A DNA stretch of 64,000 nt, from assembly GCF_013181195.1 (NCBI RefSeq), contig NZ_SMZP01000004.1, positions 372,001-436,000 on the forward strand, given 5' to 3'. Of this stretch, positions 24,439-31,746 are shown in pieces. Position numbers and translations under genes: made by a program. The stretch comes from Caulobacter sp. RHG1 (GTDB lineage: Bacteria; Pseudomonadota; Alphaproteobacteria; Caulobacterales; Caulobacteraceae). Under the pieces are notes generated by a model that searched no databases, had not been told where the DNA came from, and worked only from the letters and a program-made list of their open reading frames with translations. How positions within the stretch are numbered: the stretch's first letter is position 1; every line of letters starts with the position of its first letter.

Positions 24439-25209
24439 CTAGAGCGTCCAGCCGCAGCTGGCGGCTAACGGCTTCACCGCGATGTCCATTCCTTTGAGCT
24501 GGAATACGGCGGTGACAGGGCTCTCGCTGAAGGGGGTGGTCTGAAGTACGAGGCGATCCGCCTTGGCCATCTTCTTGATCAAATCAATGTCTGAGCCCGA
24601 AGCGAAGGTGGCCTGACTGTCGGTCGATAGTCCCCATTGTTGGCTGGATGCGGCCTCAGTCCCAACTCGAACTACGACATGCTTCCAATCACTATATGGG
24701 CTCCCACTATCATTCCCGAGATAGTTGTTCCAATTGACGAAGAGCTCAGTCTTCTTTGATTGGCATCGAATGATCAGAACAACTGGCTCACCGGTAGACG
24801 ACGCACCTTCGCTCGCCTTCAGCGAAATCATGAGCGTCTTGCTATCATCGACCGGATTGGTGCTGTCGTGGGTTTCCCAGGCACCGATGGCAGGGTTGGC
24901 AGGCTTGTCGCCAGGCATTGGCCCGTAGCAACGGGCCATCATCGGCATGAAGCCGTCGCTGCTGGCGAAGACGGTGGTAATGCCGTCGTAGAAGAATGGC
25001 TCCGATCCGACGTAGGCGCCCATCCGGTTCTTGGCGTTGACCTTGCCGCGATAGACCTTCGGGTCGTTCGAGCAGCGCTCTACCTCCTCGAACTTTGCGC
25101 TCTCGCCGTCGATGAGGTCGCGCCTCACGGCCTTCTCAACCGGATTTTCGCAGCCGGTTAGGCCGACCGAAACAAGCGCGAGCGCGGTCGCTCCTGCCCT
25201 AAACTTCAT
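24439..25209 (-). CDS. Lipoprotein with VasI-like domain
   Basis: 256 aa. Signal peptide with lipobox LTGC (Cys about residue 20), so it should be lipidated and periplasmic. Residues ~20-75 form a short module (ESAKFEEVERC...GKVNAKNRMGAYVG) also present in the lipoprotein at 48699. Residues ~110-256 match the VasI-type pattern: DDSKTLMISLKA, VLIIRCQSKKTELFVNW, WGLSTDSQATF, LVLQTTPFSESPVTAVFQLKG and CGW. No other T6SS gene is near. Its place in the repressor operon suggests lysogenic expression, perhaps excluding other phages (inference). Confidence 0.75.
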   Translation of the reverse strand: MKFRAGATALALVSVGLTGCENPVEKAVRRDLIDGESAKFEEVERCSNDPKVYRGKVNAKNRMGAYVGSEPFFYDGITTVFASSDGFMPMMARCYGPMPGDKPANPAIGAWETHDSTNPVDDSKTLMISLKASEGASSTGEPVVLIIRCQSKKTELFVNWNNYLGNDSGSPYSDWKHVVVRVGTEAASSQQWGLSTDSQATFASGSDIDLIKKMAKADRLVLQTTPFSESPVTAVFQLKGMDIAVKPLAASCGWTL

Positions 25210-25225
25210 TCCCCCTCCTCAGCCG

Positions 25226-25450
25226 CTAGGCGGCGTTCTGTTTCAGGCGGCGGCGCATGTAGCCATAGTGCATGGTGCCGGCCATGCAGCCATTGACAAG
25301 CTCCCAGCCTTCGGCGGCGCGTTCGTTCAGCAACTTGTCGAAGCCGGGGGCCCCAAGCATGACGATGGTCCGGTACTCGTACTCCTGGACATAGGAACCG
25401 TTGCGGCCGTCCTGATCGGCGTAGAGATCGGCCTTCTTCGAACCAAACAT
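25226..25450 (-). CDS. DUF4177-like small protein
   Basis: 74 aa. The pattern YEYRTIVMLGAPGFDKLLNERAAEGWELV is typical of DUF4177 proteins, small alpha/beta proteins of unknown role. Lies between the repressor and the lipoprotein on the same transcript. Confidence 0.7.
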   Translation of the reverse strand: MFGSKKADLYADQDGRNGSYVQEYEYRTIVMLGAPGFDKLLNERAAEGWELVNGCMAGTMHYGYMRRRLKQNAA

Positions 25451-25476
25451 TTCCGCTCCTTGTGCCTAGGCGGCAC

Positions 25477-26109
25477 TCAAATCTCCGCTATTACCATTGT
25501 GACGCGGCCGATAACCTCCCAGGTCTCGCCGTCGCGCGGGTAGATCGGCTCGTTCGTCGGGTTCCAGCTCTCAGGCTCCAATCGATACGGATCTTTTCCG
25601 CCGAAGCGCTTGAACGTCGTCTTGCCCCGGCTTGAAAAGATGTAGCGGCGCCCGCGCACCAGTTCCCGATCGGCCCGGTTGACGATCAAGAGGCTGTCGT
25701 CCGGCGCAACGCGGTTCATGGAGTCGCCGCGCGCCTTCGTGCCGAAGTAGTCGCCAGGCGGCAGACCGCTGATCTCGATAGTCTCGCTTTCGGGCGGAAG
25801 CTGCGAAACATTGTCGGCGAGCTGGCCTGCGGCGACCCAATCGATGATCGGCACAGGTCGAGCGCCAGACCTTTGCGGCTTCGCGGGTCTTGGCGGCTCA
25901 ATATCGGAGCCCTTCATGAAATAGGCGACCGGATATCCAAGTTGGCCCGCGATCTTCTGGAGCGTGTCCATTCGCGGATTGGCCGTCTTGGCTCCGAGGA
26001 TGTCTTTGACCAAGCTGTCGTTGGTTCCGACCTTCAGGGATAGTGACCGATAGCTTTCGCCGCGCTCCTTAATGGCGGCCTTCAGGCGGGTTTTATCAAG
26101 CTCTGACAT
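25477..26109 (-). CDS. CI-like repressor, S24/LexA type
   Basis: 210 aa. N-terminal HTH (YRSLSLKVGTNDSLVKDILGAK, residues ~20-41). C-terminal self-cleavage domain: Ala94-Gly95 scissile pair in WVAAGQ, nucleophile Ser130 in ARGDSMN, and Lys167 in KTTFKRF. This predicts RecA-stimulated autocleavage and SOS induction. The ATG lies 2 bp from operator GGGGGATAATGCCCCC, there is no Shine-Dalgarno, and CATTAT inside the operator would put the transcript start at the ATG, so the mRNA may be leaderless like lambda cI from PRM. Confidence 0.9.
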   Translation of the reverse strand: MSELDKTRLKAAIKERGESYRSLSLKVGTNDSLVKDILGAKTANPRMDTLQKIAGQLGYPVAYFMKGSDIEPPRPAKPQRSGARPVPIIDWVAAGQLADNVSQLPPESETIEISGLPPGDYFGTKARGDSMNRVAPDDSLLIVNRADRELVRGRRYIFSSRGKTTFKRFGGKDPYRLEPESWNPTNEPIYPRDGETWEVIGRVTMVIAEI

Positions 26110-26111
26110 GT

Positions 26112-26186
26112 GGGGGATAATGCCCCCGTGACGCTTGCTCACGCAGGGGGATGTGTCCCCCGTTGACGACGGGGGATTTTTCCCCC
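26112..26186. promoter_or_regulatory. Divergent cI/cro control region, three operators
   Basis: Three 16-bp palindromes: GGGGGATAATGCCCCC (26112-26127), GGGGGATGTGTCCCCC (26146-26161) and GGGGGATTTTTCCCCC (26171-26186). Rightward promoter: TTGACG at 26163-26168 with the third operator in the spacer and a weak -10 near 26186-26191, which would start transcription at or next to the ATG at 26198. The leftward promoter for the repressor overlaps the first operator. Confidence 0.8.
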
Positions 26187-26197
26187 ACTGTGTCGTC

Positions 26198-26419
26198 ATG
26201 AGCATCCCCGAATTCATCCGCATGTGCGACGCCTACTGCGCAAGAGCGCAGGTCTCGCGCACCTGGCTGTCCAAGCGACTGCTCAAGGACACCACCCGTC
26301 TGCAAGATTTGGCAAACGGATCTGTCGACATCGGCGTCAAGCGCCTTGCTCGCGCCGTCGATGATCTTCGCAAACTCGATGGACGCCCCAAGGCTCGCGC
26401 CACCCAAGAGGCCGCATAA
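26198..26419 (+). CDS. Cro-like DNA-binding protein
   Basis: 73 aa, first rightward gene opposite the repressor. A helix-turn-helix-like stretch AQVSRTWLSKRLLKDTTRLQDLANG lies at residues 16-40. Position and size suggest Cro, the early antagonist of CI; sequence similarity is weak. Only ~12 bp separate it from the third operator, so its mRNA may be leaderless. Confidence 0.65.
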   Translation: MSIPEFIRMCDAYCARAQVSRTWLSKRLLKDTTRLQDLANGSVDIGVKRLARAVDDLRKLDGRPKARATQEAA

Positions 26420-26640
26420 TGTCGGCCTTCGCCCACATCGTGACGGACTGGACGCCGCTGGTCGGCGGCCTGTGTGGCTTCGCGGCCTTCGGCGAGATGC
26501 TGTGGCGCAAGCTGGTCGTCGGGCCTCGCGCGGCCCAAAGGATGCGCGCGGCGACGCAAGATGTGCGCGATCTGCGAACCCACCTGCGCAACATCAACGA
26601 GCGGCAATCGTCGCCGAAAGGCGGTCCCAATGCTGGTTGA
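26419..26640 (+). CDS. Small membrane protein
   Basis: 73 aa with one hydrophobic segment near residues 10-28 (WTPLVGGLCGFAAFGEMLW) and a basic C-terminal tail. TAATG overlap with the Cro-like gene. Unrecognised. Confidence 0.6.
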   Translation: MSAFAHIVTDWTPLVGGLCGFAAFGEMLWRKLVVGPRAAQRMRAATQDVRDLRTHLRNINERQSSPKGGPNAG

Positions 26641-26857
26641 CCGCTTCGAAGAGCCGGTCGCTGCGGGCGTTGAGTTGTCGAGCGTTGTCGATAATCCGCG
26701 CGGCAGCGCCAGGGCTAGACTTCTCCAGTTCCTGGGCCGTGGAGACCAGGAAGGATTCCAGCACGTGGAGATGTGCGCCGTAGTCGGCGAGCGAACCGAG
26801 AGTTTCGCGCGCGAACTCCTTCGAGTTTCGGGCAAGTTCGCGTGTCTCTTCGTCCAT
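26594..26857 (-). CDS. Antisense small helical protein
   Basis: 87 aa on the minus strand, overlapping the end of the upstream rightward gene. All helical (NSKEFARETLGSLADYGAHL, AAARIIDNARQLNARSDRL), good codon bias and GGAGAA before the ATG. Being antisense to the early rightward transcript, it could be expressed in the lysogen only. Unrecognised. Confidence 0.6.
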   Translation of the reverse strand: MDEETRELARNSKEFARETLGSLADYGAHLHVLESFLVSTAQELEKSSPGAAARIIDNARQLNARSDRLFEAVNQHWDRLSATIAAR

Positions 26858-27080
26858 CTGAAGTTCTCCGTGAGTCGTTTTGCAGCTCTCACGGGAGCGC
26901 GCCCCGCTGCGTCCGTCAATGCGGCCAGCGGGGCGATGACCCCGGCATGGGCCTGACGCCATGCTTTCGGGGACTCACCACCACAACCAGATCGACGGCT
27001 CAGCGCAGCGCCTACGCCCCGCTGCCCAGGCTGTCGCGGCGCGCGCGTCGTTACGAGAATGGCTTCGCGCGCGCCAACCC

Positions 27081-27299
27081 TCACGTCACACCCCCTTCGC
27101 TTGCGCGTCCTCCTCCCACGCGCCGGCGACGAACGGCTGGGCCCGACCCCACCAGGCCCGGCCGTTCACCCACTTCATTCGCTGCAATACGCCGAGCCAT
27201 GGCTCGATAGGCGTAGGCGCGCGCCGCCGCTTCCTCGGCCAATCGCTCCTGCTCGGCCGCGCCGACCAGGCAGACCACCACTCGCTCCCACGCGCTCAT
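27081..27299 (-). CDS. Doubtful minus-strand small ORF
   Basis: 72 aa; the first ~45 codons have phage-like codon use (EQERLAEEAAARAYAYRAMARR) but the last third reads better in a second frame on the same strand (MKWVNGRAWW, about 30 aa, ending near 27110). Either two overlapping small genes or none. Confidence 0.35.
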   Translation of the reverse strand: MSAWERVVVCLVGAAEQERLAEEAAARAYAYRAMARRIAANEVGERPGLVGSGPAVRRRRVGGGRASEGGVT

Positions 27300-27404
27300 G
27301 ACGCTCCCCGCCGCCGGCCCGCCTGCCGGTCGAGCGAAGTTATGGGCGAAACCCAATCCGGGGTCGCGTTCCAACGCACCTGCGAAATGAACAGGCTCGC
27401 CTAG

Positions 27405-27866
27405 ATGACGAAGATCCGCGAACCGCTTTCCGTCGCCGACGCAATCACCGAGATCGCCAAGACCGTCGGCTGGGAAGAAACCGCCGCCGTCGTCGGCCTG
27501 ACCGTCCGTAGCATCGCCTACTGGTCGGACCCGGAAGACCCGCGCGAGCCAAAGCTTTCGCAGGCCCTGGCGCTGGACGCTGGGTATCGCGCCGCGACGA
27601 AGGGCGACTATGCGCCGATCCAGGCCGCCTACGGACATCAGCTCGACCTTCTTCAGGCGCCGGTCGGCAACCGTGACCAGCTTCGCCAGATCGTCGGCGA
27701 GTTGGTGAAGGAGACGGGCGAGGCCGTGTGCGCCGTGCTGCACGCCAGCGACAACCCAGATCCGAACGCAGAGCGCGACGCGGTCCGCGAGCTTGACGAG
27801 GCCGCCGAAGTCATCGGCCGCGCCCGCGCCGCCATCGTTCCGTTCCCGAAGGCGGTGTCCCAATGA
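27405..27866 (+). CDS. CII-like phage regulator
   Basis: 153 aa. N-terminal ADAITEIAKTVGWEETAAVVGLTVRSIAYWSDPED resembles the HTH of phage CII (CP76-type) regulators, which choose between lysis and lysogeny; the C-terminal half is helical. Position in the rightward early operon after the Cro-like gene agrees. ATGA overlap with the next gene. Confidence 0.65.
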   Translation: MTKIREPLSVADAITEIAKTVGWEETAAVVGLTVRSIAYWSDPEDPREPKLSQALALDAGYRAATKGDYAPIQAAYGHQLDLLQAPVGNRDQLRQIVGELVKETGEAVCAVLHASDNPDPNAERDAVRELDEAAEVIGRARAAIVPFPKAVSQ

Positions 27867-28162
27867 CCGCGATAGGGAAGGGCGACTTCGTCGAGGCCCT
27901 GCGCGACGACGCCGTTGAAGGCGTGCTCATTCACGCCGGGCGGGTCTACGTGGTTGAGGACTGCTTCCGGCCGGACGGCTGCGGTCCCTGCGATCAATGC
28001 GGCAACGACACTGACGTCGTCTTGGTCGAGGGCGTGCCGATCGAGCCCGGCTGGGGCTGGTGCCCGTGTCTCTTCAAACCGGTCTACCGACCGAAGCCTG
28101 ACGCATTCGCTGACCTTCTGAAGGTCCCGACCGACGCTCCTCGGGAGCCCGTCGCCGCATGA
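27863..28162 (+). CDS. Cysteine-rich phage hypothetical protein
   Basis: 99 aa with CGPCDQCG and a later CPC, a possible zinc site, and a C-terminal KPVYRPKPDAFADLLK segment. Unrecognised; ATGA overlaps at both ends. Confidence 0.65.
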   Translation: MTAIGKGDFVEALRDDAVEGVLIHAGRVYVVEDCFRPDGCGPCDQCGNDTDVVLVEGVPIEPGWGWCPCLFKPVYRPKPDAFADLLKVPTDAPREPVAA

Positions 28163-28296
28163 GTGTCATCACCACACCGACCGCGCCCAGGCATGGCCGA
28201 CCCACTCCGGTCGCCATCGCAATCGCCGCCGAGCTGCTGATCTGGGCCGGGCTCATCACCCTCATCGTTTTCGCCGTCCGGTCCTGCGGGTCCTGA
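28159..28296 (+). CDS. 45-aa single-span membrane protein
   Basis: ATGA-coupled to the gene before. Residues ~17-38 form one transmembrane helix (VAIAIAAELLIWAGLITLIV) after a basic N-terminus. Unrecognised. Confidence 0.6.
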   Translation: MSVITTPTAPRHGRPTPVAIAIAAELLIWAGLITLIVFAVRSCGS

Positions 28297-28352
28297 CGGC
28301 CTGGCCAAGCGTCGGGGCCACCGTCCGGCGCACAAGGAGAGGGGCTTCTCTC

Positions 28353-28685
28353 ATGAAGACCAAGACCATCAAGGGCCTGTTGGGCCTGACCGCTACTGTC
28401 GCCGTGATCGCTTTGGCTGGCTGCGGCGGCGTCTACAACACCGATACCTATCAAGCCGAGCGTGACGCGCTCTACAGCGACAAGCCCGCCCAGATCACCT
28501 GCTTCGGCTACGGCACGGTGATGTTCGATGGCTCGTCAACGGGCAAGGTGCTCTACGACGACGGCGGCCGGGTCAGCTTCGTCGACGCTGCGAACGGTCG
28601 CTACACCACGGTCGAAGGCGAGTGCCGCGTGGTCTACGCGCTGGCCACTGCGCCGTCGCGCGCCACCCAAACGGGGGCTCGCTGA
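28353..28685 (+). CDS. Small lipoprotein
   Basis: 110 aa. Signal peptide with lipobox LAGC (Cys at ~24), then a short beta-rich domain with two cysteines (TCFGYG, GECRVV). It lies in the early operon, so the envelope may be altered soon after infection; function unknown. Confidence 0.7.
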   Translation: MKTKTIKGLLGLTATVAVIALAGCGGVYNTDTYQAERDALYSDKPAQITCFGYGTVMFDGSSTGKVLYDDGGRVSFVDAANGRYTTVEGECRVVYALATAPSRATQTGAR

Positions 28686-28687
28686 TC

Positions 28688-29293
28688 ATGGCTGACGACG
28701 CCGTCCCGCATAGCGATGTCTTGGGCAGCAATGCCCAGAGCCAACTGAAGTCGATCGTCGAGCGGCTGGAGCGACTGGCTGTCGAGAAGGCCGAGATCGC
28801 CGAGCAGGAGAAGGAAGTCCTGCTGGAGGCGAAAGGTAATGGCTATTGCACCAAGACCATCAAGAAGGTCATCGCCCGCCGGAAGATCGAACGCGCCAAG
28901 CTCCAAGAGCAAGAGGCGATGATCGACCTTTACGAGTCCGCCCTTGACGGATTGCCCCTGTTCGAGGCTGCCGAGCCGAAGGACGGAAACGGCGGCATCG
29001 CGACCGTCACCCTGACGATGGGCGATGGCAGCGCGGTCGCGGCGACGCCCGACCAGATGGCGGTTGCCATGGCCACGCTCGACGGGAAGTCGACGGGGCA
29101 GGCCCTCTACGAACAGGCTGTCGCCATCGTGAAACGCGATCGCAAGGCGTCGATCTCCTACCTCCAGCGCAAGCTGCAGCTCAACTTCGATACGGCTTCC
29201 AACCTCATGAGCTTGATGGAGGAGACCGGCGTGGTTGGTCCGCCCGATCGAGCCGGCAAGCGCGAGATCCTGGTCCAGGCGGAGGCCGCGTAG
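28688..29293 (+). CDS. GapR/DUF2312 - FtsK-gamma fusion protein
   Basis: 201 aa, two domains. Residues ~14-90 (SNAQSQLKSIVERLERL, AEIAEQEKEVLLEAKGNGY, CTKTIKKVIARRK) match DUF2312/GapR, the Caulobacter nucleoid protein that binds overtwisted DNA. Residues ~140-198 (LYEQAVAIVKRDRKASISY, LQRKLQLNFDTASNLMSLME, TGVVGPPD, REILV) match the FtsK gamma winged helix, which in FtsK reads KOPS and activates XerCD. A linker of ~50 residues joins them. The family of each half is clear; the fusion and its role are the novelty. It may load on replicating or transcribed phage DNA. Confidence 0.85.
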   Translation: MADDAVPHSDVLGSNAQSQLKSIVERLERLAVEKAEIAEQEKEVLLEAKGNGYCTKTIKKVIARRKIERAKLQEQEAMIDLYESALDGLPLFEAAEPKDGNGGIATVTLTMGDGSAVAATPDQMAVAMATLDGKSTGQALYEQAVAIVKRDRKASISYLQRKLQLNFDTASNLMSLMEETGVVGPPDRAGKREILVQAEAA

Positions 29294-29581
29294 ATGCCTC
29301 GCGCCGTCACCTCCCAGGCCACCGTCGGCCATGACGGCGCGGCCTTCTCGTCCTGGCTCAAGGGGGTCGGCGAAGTCCTTCGCCATCCCTGGCGCTGGAT
29401 GACGGTGGACCTGACCAAGCCCGCCGCGCCGCCGGCCCAGGTCGAGCCTTTCGAACGCCTGCGCGCCCACGCCGCCGGCAGCGACCCCGGAGCGGTCCGG
29501 GCGCGCAAGGAGCTGCGCGTCGCTACCTTGCGCGGCCTGGCGCAGGCCACCGGCAAGCCCATGCCGGCGCTGAAGGACTGA
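29294..29581 (+). CDS. Phage hypothetical protein
   Basis: 95 aa, starts directly after the GapR-like stop. Basic, Trp-rich N-terminal half and a helical C-terminus (RARKELRVATLRGLAQAT). Unrecognised. Confidence 0.6.
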   Translation: MPRAVTSQATVGHDGAAFSSWLKGVGEVLRHPWRWMTVDLTKPAAPPAQVEPFERLRAHAAGSDPGAVRARKELRVATLRGLAQATGKPMPALKD

Positions 29582-29583
29582 CG

Positions 29584-30273
29584 ATGTCCGGCGGCGGTAA
29601 GAACTTCCAGCACGTCAACGATTGGTGCCCCCAGCGTCGCGGCTACTTCGGCTCGTTGCTGATCCGGTGCTGCAATTGCCCGACCACGGCGAAGATCGCC
29701 GACCACAGCGACAAGCCGCGCTCGGTTTCGGACGCGTCACGCGCCTTCCGCCGCGATGGCTGGCGCATTGGCCCGCGCCGCAGCGCTGACGAATGCCCGA
29801 AGTGCGTCGCTGGCTACATCAAACCTTCTCCGCGTCCGGCAACGCCGCCGCCGGCGCCCGTCCAACCGAAAGAACCCATCATGGTCAGCACCGCCCAGGC
29901 GGCGCCCGGCGTTGCCGCTGGCGTCTCCGCCGATCCTCCTCGCCAGCCCACGCCGAAGGACCGCCGCGCGATCCAGAATGCCCTGGACCTCGTCTATGAC
30001 GACGAGGCTGGGCGATACCGTGGAGCCGAGACTGACCGCACGGTGGCCGAACGATTGGACCTGCCGCGCGCCTGGATCTCGGAGGAGCGAGAGCGGTCCT
30101 TCGGTCCCGAGCGCTGTGAAGCCGACACCCAAGATCTCGCCGAGCTTAAGCGCATCGTCGCCCGAACCGCTGAAATGGCGGAGAAGTACGTCGAGCACGC
30201 GACCCAGGCCGAGGCCGTGGGCCAAAACGCCAAGCGCCTGATCGAGAAGCTGGCCGCGCGAGGCGTCCAATGA
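29584..30273 (+). CDS. Zinc-motif phage hypothetical protein
   Basis: 229 aa. N-terminal cysteines (WCPQRR, RCCNCPT, CPKCVAGY) suggest one zinc domain in residues ~15-78; a Pro/Ala linker leads to a C-terminal HTH-like and helical part (DRTVAERLDLPRAWISEERERS). It may bind DNA. Not recognised further. Confidence 0.65.
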   Translation: MSGGGKNFQHVNDWCPQRRGYFGSLLIRCCNCPTTAKIADHSDKPRSVSDASRAFRRDGWRIGPRRSADECPKCVAGYIKPSPRPATPPPAPVQPKEPIMVSTAQAAPGVAAGVSADPPRQPTPKDRRAIQNALDLVYDDEAGRYRGAETDRTVAERLDLPRAWISEERERSFGPERCEADTQDLAELKRIVARTAEMAEKYVEHATQAEAVGQNAKRLIEKLAARGVQ

Positions 30274-30650
30274 TCGTGGCCGGCTACACCGCGCGTCGAA
30301 CCGATCGCGACCGCACCACCCCAAGCCGTGTGCTGACGGGGTCCTTGATGGGCGACCCCACCGGCGACCGGTTGGAGCAAGACCGCGCCGCCCGCATCCG
30401 CCTTGGCATCATCGCTGAGGACGAGCCGACGATCGTGCCGTCGGTTCTTGCCGTCCTGCGCGCCCTGGCCGCCCAACCGCTAAACGGCACCGACCTTCGC
30501 ACCGCCCTGGGCACCAGCCGCGACGCCTCCGATCGCCGTGCCAAGGCCGCCATGAGCGCCGGCTTCGTCGAGAAGGGGGGCAGGGGCAACAACTCCACCT
30601 TCCGCCTCACTGAGGACGGCCGGGCCACGCTGGAGGCGCAGCCCCAATGA
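30270..30650 (+). CDS. Winged-helix phage protein
   Basis: 126 aa. Residues ~55-120 form a MarR/GntR-like winged helix (LRALAAQPLNGTDLRTALGT, RAKAAMSAGFVEKGGRG, FRLTEDGR). Probably a small DNA-binding regulator. ATGA overlaps at both ends. Confidence 0.65.
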   Translation: MIVAGYTARRTDRDRTTPSRVLTGSLMGDPTGDRLEQDRAARIRLGIIAEDEPTIVPSVLAVLRALAAQPLNGTDLRTALGTSRDASDRRAKAAMSAGFVEKGGRGNNSTFRLTEDGRATLEAQPQ

Positions 30651-30958
30651 GCACCCGTCGCCAGCAACAACTGATCCAGGCCATCCGCGACATGAACGCC
30701 GCCGAAGAGCCGATCACCTATGACCGCCTGTGCGAGCGCATCGGCATGGTCTCCAAGGGCGGGGTCAGCCGGCTGCTCAACCTGCTTCGCAAGGAAGGGC
30801 GGGTCGATTGGCATCCGCGCCAGCACGGGACCCTTCGGCTGGTCGAGGGCCCGTCGCGCGCCGAGATGGAGCGCTGGTCCGATGAGGAGTTGGCCAGGGT
30901 CGCTTATGACGCCTTCCAGATCGAGGCGGCGCGTTCTGCGGCGCGGGTGGCGGCTTGA
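30647..30958 (+). CDS. LexA-like winged-helix protein
   Basis: 103 aa. QQQLIQAIRDMNAAEEPITYDRLCERIGMVSKGGVSRLL looks like a LexA-type DNA-binding domain without any protease domain. Possible regulator of early genes or an accessory of replication. Coupled to both neighbours. Confidence 0.65.
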   Translation: MSTRRQQQLIQAIRDMNAAEEPITYDRLCERIGMVSKGGVSRLLNLLRKEGRVDWHPRQHGTLRLVEGPSRAEMERWSDEELARVAYDAFQIEAARSAARVAA

Positions 30959-31746
30959 GCTTTATACGAAAGGAAGTGATCGGCGACGCCACGCTCTACA
31001 TGGGCGATGCGCGCGACATTCTGCCGACGCTGGCGCCGGCTGATTGCGGCCTGATGGATCCGCCGTACCTCGTCACGTCCGGCGGTGGCTCGCTGGAGGC
31101 GATCGACAAGGCTGGGTTTTCCGGCTGGATGCGCGACGCCTACAACAACAGCGGCGAGATTGTCGCTTGCGACCTCGACTGGTCCGACTGGTTGCCCCTT
31201 CTGCCGGCCGCCCTGCGCCCGGACGCGCACGCCTACATCTTCACCAACGATCGGAACTTGGCCGTCGCCCAAAGCGCCGCGGAGGCGGCAGGCCTGCAGT
31301 TCCATCGCCTGCTGACTTGGGACAAGCGCACGGCCATGCCGAACCGCTGGTACCAACAGACCTGCGAATTCGTACTCTTCATGCGCAAGGGCAAGGCGTT
31401 CAGGATCAATGATCCGTCGTCGAAGGCCCTGGTCTCAATATTCCAGCGTGACGAGAGCGCACACCCGACCGAGAAGCCAGTCAGCCTTTGTCAGTTCTAC
31501 ATCGAGAACTCGACTAAGCCGGGCGAGGTGGTCCTAGACCCGTTCATGGGGTCGGGCACAACGGGCGTTGCGGCGATCCGCGCCGGCCGGAAGTTCGTCG
31601 GCATCGAGTTGACCGAGCAATGGTTCGAGGTCGCTTGCAGGCGCCTGGCCAAGGCCGTCGCCGCGGCGCCGGGCATGTTCGACGCGCCTGCCGCTGAGCC
31701 TGTCCAGCCCTCCATGTTTGCTGATAGGCCAGGAGAGGCGGCGTAG
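30955..31746 (+). CDS. DNA (adenine-N6 or cytosine-N4) methyltransferase
   Basis: 263 aa. Motif IV DPPY (LMDPPYLV) comes before motif I FMGSGTTGVAAIRAGR, the beta-class order also used by CcrM. TEKPV precedes motif I as usual. TTG start overlapping the upstream TGA. An orphan enzyme probably protecting phage DNA or altering host methylation-dependent expression; target unknown. Confidence 0.9.
   Translation: MSFIRKEVIGDATLYMGDARDILPTLAPADCGLMDPPYLVTSGGGSLEAIDKAGFSGWMRDAYNNSGEIVACDLDWSDWLPLLPAALRPDAHAYIFTNDRNLAVAQSAAEAAGLQFHRLLTWDKRTAMPNRWYQQTCEFVLFMRKGKAFRINDPSSKALVSIFQRDESAHPTEKPVSLCQFYIENSTKPGEVVLDPFMGSGTTGVAAIRAGRKFVGIELTEQWFEVACRRLAKAVAAAPGMFDAPAAEPVQPSMFADRPGEAA

Noticed and set aside
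26961-27404. A 147-codon plus-strand frame in the early region
   Set aside because: Its second half runs antisense to a more plausible small gene and has Arg/His/Pro-rich shadow composition; no ribosome site.
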